This document shows positions 1 to 6,566 of a stretch of DNA of 22,764 nt, one piece after another (within the stretch, counting starts at the first letter, position 1; every line of letters starts with the position of its first letter). The notes under the pieces were generated by a model that had not been told where the DNA came from, made no database searches, and worked only from the letters and a program-made list of their open reading frames with translations. Both the position numbers and the translations under genes were made by a program. Source of the DNA: Candidatus Babeliales bacterium (lineage in GTDB: Bacteria; Babelota; Babeliae; Babelales; CAIQNR01); NCBI GenBank assembly GCA_021735725.1, contig JAIPGS010000004.1, positions 1 through 22,764 on the forward strand, written 5' to 3'.

Positions 1-187
1 TGTGTATATGATCTTCTTGAATATTTAATTCTTCTATTTTCCATCTATTCATATCGGCACATTCTTCTAGTAATTCTTTTAACCGTATTGCTATTTTCCC
101 AATCAATACTCTTTTTCTATATTTTGGAATCCATACTAAGTGATACATAAGCCTGTGTTTTGTTTGAGAACCTTTCCAATACCGCAT
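1..187 (-). CDS. tnpA: IS200/IS605-family transposase TnpA, 5' part (cut by window edge)
   Basis: The minus strand reads MRYWKGSQTKHRLMYHLVW at its N terminus and then IPKYRKRVLIGKIAIRLKEL, the classic start of the single-strand Y1 (HUH) transposase of IS200/IS605 elements. About 62 codons are inside the window. The last complete ones read EDHIH, which gives the His-hydrophobic-His metal-binding motif (residues 60-62). The catalytic tyrosine and the rest of the protein lie beyond base 1. The start was taken at the ATG whose complement is at 185-187, because an in-frame TGA lies a few codons upstream and family members begin with the same M-(R/K)-Y-W-K-G-S run. It lies antisense to the open frame of the kinase-like gene to its right. 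Nothing visible suggests decay, so the element may be intact outside the window. Confidence 0.93.
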   Translation of the reverse strand, partial: MRYWKGSQTKHRLMYHLVWIPKYRKRVLIGKIAIRLKELLEECADMNRWKIEELNIQEDHIH

Positions 188-939
188 CTTCTTATTTTTT
201 CATATTTTACGGCTTTTCGCAATGCTACACATTGCTATTGGGAGATTATTCATCCCTGGCCTTAAAAAGGCCACGGTTTTCTAATCACATAAATAAAATC
301 TTAATTTCACTTCTTTTTTGCGGAGCTGGAGTAGCTGTTCTCTCTTATTTTACAACAACATTTAAACATTCTGGAACTGTTATTATTTTAAATGGGCCTT
401 CTGCTGCAGGAAAAAGTTCTCTACAAAAAGAATTTCAAAAAATAATGATGCCCCATTTATGGATCAAAGTTGGTATAGACAATTTATTTGATCAAACAAT
501 GCCAGATGATGTTATGCAAGAAAAAAACCCAATCAGATGGGGAAAAACAACAAAAGACATAAACAACAATCCTCTCTTTACATTATTTATAGGGTCCGAT
601 GGTGAAAAAGTTGCATATGGAATGAATAGCGCAATCGCAGGATATGCACAAGCAGGCAACAATGTAATTGTAGATTATATTGCATACAAAAAAGAATGGA
701 TTGATGATCTTCAAAAAAAATTAAATAATATTAAGAGTTATTGGGTTAAAGTAAATGTTCCACTCAGCATTTTAGAAGAACGTGAAAGAGCACGTAAAAC
801 ATCTCCTGTTGGTCATGCTCGTAGTCATTATGATTATGTTCATTGGGATATAAAGTATAATCTTGATCTAAACGCCCATACATCTGATGCTCAAAATCTC
901 GCACAACAATTAAAGGATTTTTATGAAAAGGCGACATAA
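160..939 (+). CDS. Chloramphenicol-phosphotransferase-like P-loop kinase, start removed by IS insertion
   Basis: The frame is open from a TTG at 160, but codons up to about 288 are antisense IS200 DNA and are unlikely to be native. Native-looking sequence begins near 289 (ATA AAT AAA ATC), which encodes NKILISLLFCGAGVAVLSYF, a hydrophobic segment fit for a signal peptide or membrane anchor. It continues into GTVIILNGPSAAGKSS, where the Walker A P-loop is at residues 79-87 of the full frame. The region after it (IKVGIDNLFDQTMPDDV) resembles the chloramphenicol phosphotransferase (CPT) family of small nucleotide-dependent kinases. The C-terminal half has basic residues (LEERERARKTSPVGHARSH) typical of the lid of such kinases. 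No ATG, GTG or TTG is found between 289 and the P-loop, so the gene has probably lost its start codon. It may be silent or use a poor start. The substrate is unknown; antibiotic phosphorylation should not be assumed. Confidence 0.7.
   Translation: MFENLSNTASSYFFIFYGFSQCYTLLLGDYSSLALKRPRFSNHINKILISLLFCGAGVAVLSYFTTTFKHSGTVIILNGPSAAGKSSLQKEFQKIMMPHLWIKVGIDNLFDQTMPDDVMQEKNPIRWGKTTKDINNNPLFTLFIGSDGEKVAYGMNSAIAGYAQAGNNVIVDYIAYKKEWIDDLQKKLNNIKSYWVKVNVPLSILEERERARKTSPVGHARSHYDYVHWDIKYNLDLNAHTSDAQNLAQQLKDFYEKAT
257..273. repeat. Left-end subterminal hairpin of the IS200-type element
   Basis: TGGCCTT at 257-263 and AAGGCCA at 267-273 form a perfect 7-bp stem with an AAA loop. CC at 254-255 and GG at 275-276 extend it across a one-base mismatch. 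The position, upstream of tnpA at the element's edge, matches the subterminal hairpin bound by IS200/IS605 TnpA. In IS200 itself a left-end hairpin also acts as a terminator that shields the transposase from outside transcription; a similar role here is inference. Confidence 0.7.
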
Positions 940-1045
940 AAAATCTTTCTTAGAGAAATTATTAGATGAATGGATACGTTAATATTATGTTAATTATATT
1001 ATAAAGAATTTTTAATGAAAAACAAGATGAGGTGCCCTGCAATTA

Positions 1046-1138
1046 CTATATTTGTAACCGTTTCTTTTTTAACATTTCTTCTGCATCGTTTAAATTTAAA
1101 TTATCAAAATTTTCTTGTGTGCAATTATAATTAAGCCC
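1046..1138 (-). other. Possible frameshifted C-terminal extension of the preceding secreted-protein gene
   Basis: One base out of frame with the 3' end of the 376-aa gene, a stretch of 30 codons runs to a TAG at 1046-1048. It starts GLNYNCTQENF and ends AEEMLKKKRLQI. The charged helical ending looks like a normal protein C terminus. The two frames meet at GAA AGG GCT TAA: moving one base gives GGG CTT AAT and removes the stop. This could be a natural frameshift mutation, a sequencing error or chance. No classic X-XXY-YYZ slippery heptamer is present in frame, so programmed frameshifting is not supported. Confidence 0.35.
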
Positions 1139-2261
1139 TTTCAAAAGGCCCCTTACAACAACGCCTCGATCTTTTTTCTATCAACTGATCTAAATATTTT
1201 GTATGAAGTTTACGTACAATGACACTATCCTCTTTTGCGATAAATACTTTATCCCCATAACTTGCAACTTCATTTGGCAAAGGAAACTCAAATAAATTTG
1301 ATATGTCAACAAGACGAGTCTTTCTGTAACCATTTTTCCATAAAGAATATATTCCTTCATTTGTTTTTATAAATGCAAAACTTCCCTGCGAAAATCCTAT
1401 ATTCCCAATAATACAATCTTCCCTAGAAAAAATAGTATCTTTTATCATACTCTGCTTAGAGTCATCATCCATGTTATCAATAAAAATAAATTCTTTTGTG
1501 CCATAAAAAAGTAAACTCACTCCAATAAAACTCATTTTTTTCATTTCACTTGTTGATGCAGTTGATATATCTACAATTTTTTGGGGTTTAAAATCTTCAG
1601 AAGAGGGACCAATAAGTATTTTATTTTTGGAAAGAATTGCTATCATATGGTCCAAACGTCCTTTTCCATTTGCAATCGCATCAACATTAGTTAATAATGT
1701 TTCTTTTTTTTGTTTTCCTCGTTTAATTACTTTCAAAACCCCATCCTCTCTTAAACAATACATTATGTCTTCACTGCGCATAAAATCTTGCATAATTTTC
1801 ATAGATTTTAATGAATTTTTTTGCCGCCATTTATAAGTTTTAACATGTACAGCTTTAACATTCATAGCTGAACGTGAAGCAAAACAATCTTGTATTGCAA
1901 AAGTTTTCCACACAGTAAGCCCTTCCCGTGTTGAATAACCTACTTGGCCGTCTTTATCTTTTTCATATAAAGAAAAAGCGGCAACCCCTTTTGATTTAAT
2001 TTTTAAGTCAAAAGCATAAAAATCACCCGCATCATCGTGAGCCATCAACTCTAACGTTCCCCCACGCAGCCCACCAATCAAAGAATGAGTAACCTGCATA
2101 TCTGATAAAGGACAATCGGTTTCGCCCCTATCATAAACAGCCCTATAGAAAGGCTTGCTATCTTTTGCTTCAAACAAATCTTTCGGTTCTTTGATACATA
2201 ATTGTTCTGATCCGTTGAGGGTTAAAAACATTAAAGATAGTAGTGTTACTCTTTTTTTCAT
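1131..2261 (-). CDS. Secreted protein of unknown function, 376 aa, beta-propeller-like texture
   Basis: I do not recognise the family. The N terminus (MKKRVTLLSLMFLTLNGSEQ) is a clear Sec signal peptide. The mature part is rich in short beta-strand-like blocks with alternating hydrophobic residues, such as KILIGPSSED, EFIFIDNMDD and GIYSLWKNG. That pattern is seen in beta-propeller proteins, but no diagnostic repeat motif is evident. Four Cys (in ETDCPLS, QDCFAS, MYCLRE, EDCIIG) plus the CC near the end could form disulfides in an exported protein. The start has only a weak Shine-Dalgarno (AAGAAAG). The gene lies 110 bp downstream of prs on the same strand and may share its transcript. The frame ends at a TAA, yet another frame continues with coding character to 1046 (see that entry), so the true C terminus is doubtful. 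Confidence 0.75.
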   Translation of the reverse strand: MKKRVTLLSLMFLTLNGSEQLCIKEPKDLFEAKDSKPFYRAVYDRGETDCPLSDMQVTHSLIGGLRGGTLELMAHDDAGDFYAFDLKIKSKGVAAFSLYEKDKDGQVGYSTREGLTVWKTFAIQDCFASRSAMNVKAVHVKTYKWRQKNSLKSMKIMQDFMRSEDIMYCLREDGVLKVIKRGKQKKETLLTNVDAIANGKGRLDHMIAILSKNKILIGPSSEDFKPQKIVDISTASTSEMKKMSFIGVSLLFYGTKEFIFIDNMDDDSKQSMIKDTIFSREDCIIGNIGFSQGSFAFIKTNEGIYSLWKNGYRKTRLVDISNLFEFPLPNEVASYGDKVFIAKEDSVIVRKLHTKYLDQLIEKRSRRCCKGPFERA

Positions 2262-2371
2262 ATATTATTCTTTCTTAAAGGAGTCACTTTTTTAAAACAA
2301 ACTTTTTCCAAATCTTTGAATTTGAGAATAAGCTTTGTTCATTAAAAAATACAAGTTTCAAAAAATATTAA

Positions 2372-3415
2372 TTACTGAAACAATGCAGAAACAGAGTCGC
2401 CACCTTGAATTCTACAAATTGCATCTCCCAAAAGAGAATCAACCGAAAGCACTGTTATATTTGCAGGAACCTGTCCTTGAAGAGGAATGGTATCTGTAAT
2501 AACCATTTCATCAATAACTGATTCTCCTAATTTTACAAGAGCATTACATGAAAAAACTGGATGAGTGATAACTGCAAATACACGACGCGCCCCAGATGCC
2601 TTTAAAAGCTCTGCTGCCCGTATTAATGTTCCACCAGTATCACATAAATCATCAACAATAATTGCGTCACATCCATTAACATCCCCAATTAATTGCATGT
2701 CTTTGATTTTTCCAGCACCCGCGCGTTGCTTACTTATAAGCGCCATCCCAACATCCCATCCTTTGCGTGCCAACTGCTTTGAAAATTGATCAGCACGATC
2801 AACACCACCAGCATCAGGAGAAACAACAACAGGATTATGTAGTTCTTTATTTCCAAAGTAAGAAATAAAAACAGGAGATGCATATAAATTATCCATTGGA
2901 ATATTTTGAAAAAATCCCTGAATTTGCCCACAATGCAAATCGATACTCAGCACCCTATCAGCTCCTGCCATTTCTATCATTTGTGCAACATCTGCTGCAG
3001 AAATTGGAACACGCGAACGAATCTTTCTATCTTGACGAGCATACCCATAATAGGGCATTACAACAGTAATTGTTCCAGCAGAAGAACGCTTTAAGGTTCT
3101 TATTAAAAGAAATAATTCCATAAGAGAATCATTAATTGTTTGATTTTCATTAGAGCATACTGGTTGAATAATATACACTTCTTTTCCACGAACATTTTCA
3201 CAAATTTTAATACTTACTTCTCCATCATTGAATTTACCAATAGATGCATCTGCAAGATCTCCTCCCAAATAATAAGCTATCTTTTTTGCAAGTTTAATAT
3301 TTGCGTTACCGGAAATTAAAAGAGTATTTTTTCTAAGTGATTTACAAACATCAGCATGCAAAGAAGAAAACAAAATAGTTAATGACAATAAAAACATATG
3401 AGAAAAACGATTCAT
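2372..3415 (-). CDS. prs: Ribose-phosphate pyrophosphokinase (PRPP synthetase) with N-terminal signal peptide
   Basis: This enzyme makes PRPP from ribose 5-phosphate and ATP for nucleotide, His and Trp synthesis. The body from about residue 31 (LLISGNANIKLAKKIAYYLG) aligns with the usual start of class I Prs. Key sites are present: YARQDR (125-130), DLHCGQIQGFF (159-169), the catalytic flexible loop with KQR (229-231) and the PRPP-binding loop DDLCDTGGTL (255-264). The domain is full length and looks active. The oddity is about 30 extra N-terminal residues, MNRFSHMFLLSLTILFSSLH then AD, a textbook Sec signal peptide with a plausible cut after SSLHA. The ATG is supported by an AAAAGGT Shine-Dalgarno six bases upstream. 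No ATG, GTG or TTG exists near the canonical start, so the extension belongs to the gene. It sits between an M48-like protease and an unknown secreted protein, both also with signal peptides. Confidence 0.95.
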   Translation of the reverse strand: MNRFSHMFLLSLTILFSSLHADVCKSLRKNTLLISGNANIKLAKKIAYYLGGDLADASIGKFNDGEVSIKICENVRGKEVYIIQPVCSNENQTINDSLMELFLLIRTLKRSSAGTITVVMPYYGYARQDRKIRSRVPISAADVAQMIEMAGADRVLSIDLHCGQIQGFFQNIPMDNLYASPVFISYFGNKELHNPVVVSPDAGGVDRADQFSKQLARKGWDVGMALISKQRAGAGKIKDMQLIGDVNGCDAIIVDDLCDTGGTLIRAAELLKASGARRVFAVITHPVFSCNALVKLGESVIDEMVITDTIPLQGQVPANITVLSVDSLLGDAICRIQGGDSVSALFQ

Positions 3416-3496
3416 CGTTTACCTTTTTTTTGAAAAATAAAAATTATTGTTAATACTACACAAAAATAAATAAAAGGAATATATATAAAAAAAAGA

Positions 3497-4177
3497 TTAA
3501 AGAACGTTTATTCTGTCTTCTTCTGTTGGATGATCATCAAGTAATTGTGCAAGAAATTTTGGCAGGTAAGAATATTTTTTCTTACTCATTTTTTTTCGTT
3601 TATTCAACATAGAAATTGCTGCTTCTTTATTTTTTGTTAGTGCAAATCCGTACCTATCTGCAAAATACTCCCCGTCCCTATTCAATTTATTTTTAAGGAG
3701 CTCACACCCCATAAACACACACCCAGAAAGGGCTACATGTTTTGCAGAAAGAGTCTTGTATTTAAGGAGATTCCATACAGTGTACCAACAAACACTTACT
3801 TTACATGCAAAAAGAGCCACAGTTATTGGAACAACTTTTTTTAATAAATCAGCATCATTACAATGACCAAGTTCATGGCATATTATAAATTTTAATTCTT
3901 CAGCTGTTAAGATATTTTTATCAATAAGATTTTTTGAAATAACAATCTCAAAAAACATTTTTTTTTCGCGAAATTCAATATTTGTGGAAGCTCCTTGTGG
4001 ACCATCAATACCAGTATCAATAATTTTTATACCATTTTTAGGAGCTCTGCTTTTATAGTCCTGTGAATCAAAAAAAGAATGAAGTTCAGGATACTCTTGG
4101 CAAATAGTTTCGATAGAAAAAAGAGATTGAAAAGTAAATAATGAAATAAGAAGTAAAATATTTTTTATTTTTTTCAT
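3497..4177 (-). CDS. M48-like zinc metalloprotease, exported or membrane-bound
   Basis: The zinc site HELGH lies at residues 101-105 and is followed by GEYFADRYGF (169-178), whose Glu is the third zinc ligand in M48 (Ste24/HtpX/BepA-type) peptidases. The N terminus (MKKIKNILLLISLFTFQSLF) is a signal peptide or anchor. Two hydrophobic stretches between the zinc motifs (about 117-136 and 147-160) suggest an HtpX-like membrane hairpin. At 226 aa it is shorter than HtpX or BepA (no TPR domain). Its ATG follows the TAA of the upstream gene by one base (TAAAATG) with no clear Shine-Dalgarno, so translation is probably coupled. A role in envelope protein quality control is inferred from the family; the substrate is unknown. 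Confidence 0.82.
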   Translation of the reverse strand: MKKIKNILLLISLFTFQSLFSIETICQEYPELHSFFDSQDYKSRAPKNGIKIIDTGIDGPQGASTNIEFREKKMFFEIVISKNLIDKNILTAEELKFIICHELGHCNDADLLKKVVPITVALFACKVSVCWYTVWNLLKYKTLSAKHVALSGCVFMGCELLKNKLNRDGEYFADRYGFALTKNKEAAISMLNKRKKMSKKKYSYLPKFLAQLLDDHPTEEDRINVL

Positions 4178-4178
4178 T

Positions 4179-4676
4179 TTAGCACTCTACAAACCATTTA
4201 TTTTGAAATGTTTCACAAAATGCCGCCACTGCAGATGGGATCAATACTAGGCTTCCCATTACGCCTACCGTTGCAGGCAAACCAAATAATTTATTTTTCT
4301 CTTTATCATTGATTAAGAATAAGTCCCAATGTTCTTTTACTTTTTTCTCTTGCTGTTCAGAAAAATGTGAGGGAATATCCATTTTGTAATGCTCTTTTGT
4401 CACGAAAATAATTTGGCCAAAAGAAATTTCCACTTCACTTTTTGACACTTTATATACTGTAATACCCATCTCATTGAGAATTTTTAAATGCCGATTAAAT
4501 TCTTTGAGTGCTTTATAACCTTGTTTAATATTTTTATATGCTACCCAGGCACACATAGTTCCTGCTACTGCAAAAATTCCTGCAACATCGTATCCTATAG
4601 GGTCAGAAGAGGAATAAGTAGGCAATATATATGAAGTATTGAAAATTAATGAGAGAATTAATATTTTTTTTAACAT
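4179..4676 (-). CDS. Small membrane protein of unknown function, 165 aa
   Basis: I do not recognise the family. The start at the ATG with complement 4674-4676 is favoured because AAGG sits eight bases upstream. A longer frame would begin at a TTG at 4709 with no Shine-Dalgarno. The protein begins MLKKILILSLIFNTSYILP (signal or first membrane segment). It has a second hydrophobic span (DVAGIFAVAGTMCAWVAYKN), a central charged soluble part (VYKVSKSEVEISFGQIIFV) and a third hydrophobic span near the C terminus (GLPATVGVMGSLVLIPSAVA). It lies right after tRNA-Glu and is fused in expression with the metalloprotease gene (stop and start one base apart). It may be a partner or substrate of that protease; this is inference. 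Confidence 0.72.
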   Translation of the reverse strand: MLKKILILSLIFNTSYILPTYSSSDPIGYDVAGIFAVAGTMCAWVAYKNIKQGYKALKEFNRHLKILNEMGITVYKVSKSEVEISFGQIIFVTKEHYKMDIPSHFSEQQEKKVKEHWDLFLINDKEKNKLFGLPATVGVMGSLVLIPSAVAAFCETFQNKWFVEC

Positions 4677-4721
4677 TTTTAAAACCTTAACGAAAAATGA
4701 TGTAAGCAATAGCGCTTAGAA

Positions 4722-4798
4722 TGGCGTCCCCAAGGAGATTCGAACTCCTGTTTTCACCGTGAAAGGGTGACGTCCTGGACCAGCTAGACGATGGGGAC
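4722..4798 (-). tRNA. tRNA-Glu (anticodon TTC)
   Basis: The minus strand folds as a full cloverleaf. The acceptor stem pairs GTCCCCA with TGGGGAC, followed by discriminator G and an encoded CCA. The anticodon loop is CTTTCAC, with TTC read as Glu. The T arm contains GTTCGAATC. Its length of 77 nt, including CCA, is normal. It lies 57 bp downstream of tRNA-Lys on the same strand and 45 bp before the small membrane protein gene. Confidence 0.96.
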
Positions 4799-4855
4799 CA
4801 TAGAAAAAAAATTACGAAGTCTTTTTATTTCACCACATTTTCTTTAGAGAAAAAA

Positions 4856-4931
4856 TGGTGAGCCGTGTTGGATTCGAACCAACGACCCACAGCTTAAAAG
4901 GCTGTTGCTCTACCAGCTGAGCTAACGGCTC
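4856..4931 (-). tRNA. tRNA-Lys (anticodon TTT)
   Basis: On the minus strand, acceptor GAGCCGT pairs with ACGGCTC, followed by discriminator A and an encoded CCA. The D arm (TAGCTCAGCTGGTAGAGCA) and T arm (GGTTCGAATCC) are canonical. The anticodon stem ACAGC/GCTGT closes the loop CTTTTAA with TTT at the centre, read as Lys. It heads a run of minus-strand genes after mgtE and probably shares a transcript with tRNA-Glu. Confidence 0.97.
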
Positions 4932-4996
4932 TTCATAATTTTTTATTTCAATACCTTGAATAGGTTCTTCTAATTTATAAATCAATCGCTTATTTG

Positions 4997-6355
4997 TCAA
5001 GAAAATAAAAACATTTGGCTTACAAAACAGTAAATTAATAATCCTAAAATATCCATAAGTGTTGTTAAAAGAGGTCCAGCAGCATACGCAGGATCCATTC
5101 CAAATCTTTTCAAAACAACCGGAACAATACTCCCAACCACAATAGAAACAACAACAATAGACGCCAAAGAAGCACTTACAGCAATACTTCCCATTAAATT
5201 TCCACTCGTTACATACACCCGAATAAATGCCGTTATCCCCAAAACAAGAGCCATTGCAAAAGCAAAAAAGAATTCTCGTTTAAAGAATTTATTCATATTG
5301 CCTTCATTAATTTCACCTGAAGCCATTCCCTGAATAATAACTGCTGATGTTTGACTGCTTGCATTACCGCCTGTACTAATAAGCATAGTAATAAATACAA
5401 CTAAAAATCCTGCAAGTAATGCTTCATGATGTTGAATAATCATGCTTGAAATTGATTGAGCAAGTAAAAGAATAATTAAAATATAACTTCTTTGATATAA
5501 TAATCGCCAAAAAGATTGTTCAAAATAAGTACCTTTAACCGGTTCCATTGCAGACATTTTGTATACATCTTCTGATGCTTCTTCTTCAATAATATCAACA
5601 AGAGTGCTACTTGGAATTACCCCTAAAAAGTAATTTTCATCTCCCACAACAGGAACAATCATTGCGTTATAATGAACCATTTTTTGTGCAATTGTTTCTT
5701 GATCATCATGCGCATGAGCAACAAGATCATTATCTTTCATAAAAGATTTGATCTGAGTCTGAGGTTTGTGCAACACAAGATCTTCTAACATGATATAACC
5801 AACTAAATGTTTTTTTTCATCTATTATAAAAATTTTTCTATGAAGTTCATGAGTTACTTGAAGACGTTGAATAAGTTGAATACTTTTATGAACAGTAAAA
5901 TCTTCATAAAGCGCAAAAACGTCAGTGTCCATAATTCCACCAGCTGACTCTGAATCAAATTTTAACAAGGAAAGAACTTTTTGACGATCTTCTTTATGTA
6001 ATAAATCTAAATATGTTTTGAGCTCTGCATCAGAAAAATCTTCAAAAAGATCTGTCAATTCATCAGCCGTTAAACAACTTAAAGCATCAATTCGGCCTGT
6101 ATTACTTAAAAAAGAAAGAGCTTGTGTCTTCATCCGTTCTGAAAATTCTCCAAAAACAAGACACATGCTTTTTTGAGGTAAACTTAAAAATAATTTTTTA
6201 AAGTACTCATACTGGATATCAGATAAAAATTGAGCAATATCAGCAGGATGAAGATCTACAAATTCCCGCCACAATGATTTTCCAAGAGCTGTTTTTTTTT
6301 CCGAAACGTCTTGAATGTGAGCCTTAATCTCTTTGAAGAGTTTTTCTATTAGCAT
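4997..6355 (-). CDS. mgtE: Magnesium transporter/channel MgtE
   Basis: MgtE is an inner-membrane, Mg2+-gated magnesium channel. The order is complete. An N-terminal helical superfamily domain covers about 25-135, with typical LHPADIAQFL and LLKFDSESAGGIMDTD. A CBS pair covers about 140-265. A short linker precedes five membrane helices (about 285-450). Family signatures in the pore part are ISTGGNASSQ (about 327-336) and DPAYAAGPLLTTLMD (about 421-435), the last Asp being the ion-selectivity residue in known structures. I placed the start at the ATG at 6353-6355, giving 452 aa: AAGGAG lies six bases before it. A TTG two codons earlier directly abuts the Shine-Dalgarno, too close to serve. No riboswitch is evident, because the likely leader is only about 20 nt. 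Confidence 0.96.
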   Translation of the reverse strand: MLIEKLFKEIKAHIQDVSEKKTALGKSLWREFVDLHPADIAQFLSDIQYEYFKKLFLSLPQKSMCLVFGEFSERMKTQALSFLSNTGRIDALSCLTADELTDLFEDFSDAELKTYLDLLHKEDRQKVLSLLKFDSESAGGIMDTDVFALYEDFTVHKSIQLIQRLQVTHELHRKIFIIDEKKHLVGYIMLEDLVLHKPQTQIKSFMKDNDLVAHAHDDQETIAQKMVHYNAMIVPVVGDENYFLGVIPSSTLVDIIEEEASEDVYKMSAMEPVKGTYFEQSFWRLLYQRSYILIILLLAQSISSMIIQHHEALLAGFLVVFITMLISTGGNASSQTSAVIIQGMASGEINEGNMNKFFKREFFFAFAMALVLGITAFIRVYVTSGNLMGSIAVSASLASIVVVSIVVGSIVPVVLKRFGMDPAYAAGPLLTTLMDILGLLIYCFVSQMFLFS

Positions 6356-6382
6356 GCTCAACTCCTTCTTTCATTTATCCGA

Positions 6383-6411
6383 ATTATATCCAATTTTATG
6401 CACTTTTTAAG
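6383..6411 (-). promoter_or_regulatory. Probable mgtE promoter
   Basis: The minus strand has a perfect -10 hexamer TATAAT (complement 6383-6388). A weak -35, CTTAAA (complement 6406-6411), lies 17 bases upstream. Transcription would start near 6376, leaving a short leader that contains the mgtE Shine-Dalgarno. The -35 matches consensus at only three of six positions, so confidence rests on the -10. Confidence 0.45.
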
Positions 6412-6462
6412 CATCACCCCTTTTTCTTAGCATACCGCATTTCACTTATTTCACAATCATCC

Positions 6463-6486
6463 AAATGATTTAAGCTTAAATCATTT
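6463..6486. repeat. 24-bp perfect palindrome in the mgtE/rluD divergent spacer
   Basis: AAATGATTTAAG (6463-6474) is followed directly by its exact reverse complement CTTAAATCATTT (6475-6486). With no loop it is more likely a dimeric-repressor site than an RNA hairpin. It lies seven bases before the proposed -35 of the pseudouridine synthase gene and about 50 bases upstream of the mgtE -35, so it could affect either. No known operator is recognised. Confidence 0.5.
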
Positions 6487-6492
6487 TTAAAT

Positions 6493-6521
6493 TTGACTTT
6501 CAATGCCCCTGAATATACCCT
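6493..6521 (+). promoter_or_regulatory. Possible promoter of the pseudouridine synthase gene
   Basis: TTGACT (6493-6498) is a five-of-six match to the -35 box. At 17 bases spacing follows TACCCT (6516-6521), a weaker -10. TATACC two bases earlier is an alternative. The ATG at 6567 has AAAAGG nine bases upstream. Confidence 0.4.
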
Positions 6522-6566
6522 CTTAATAAGATTATTGAATACAACCTATAAAAAAGGTCTCTTTAA

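Larger units (their letters stand above)
1..290 (-). mobile_element. IS200/IS605-type insertion sequence, left-end portion
   Basis: TnpA is transcribed leftward, so the left end of the element is the high-coordinate side. About 70 bases upstream of the tnpA start is a compact hairpin of the kind TnpA recognises at the left end. IS200-family elements have no terminal inverted repeats and make no target duplication, so the exact boundary cannot be read directly. It lies just past the hairpin, roughly 276-290. Right of it, the DNA reads as the body of a different gene. The right end is outside the window. Confidence 0.75.

Noticed and set aside
923..982. Tiny plus-strand frame (MKRRHKKSFLEKLLDEWIR) overlapping the kinase-like gene end
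   Set aside because: It is only 19 codons with no clear Shine-Dalgarno; its coding character may be chance or a remnant.
4677..4709. TTG start extending the small membrane protein by 11 residues
   Set aside because: It has no Shine-Dalgarno, while AAGG is correctly spaced before the ATG at 4676.
6356..6480. Magnesium riboswitch (M-box or ykoK-type) before mgtE
   Set aside because: The likely leader is only about 20 nt and no conserved structure is visible.
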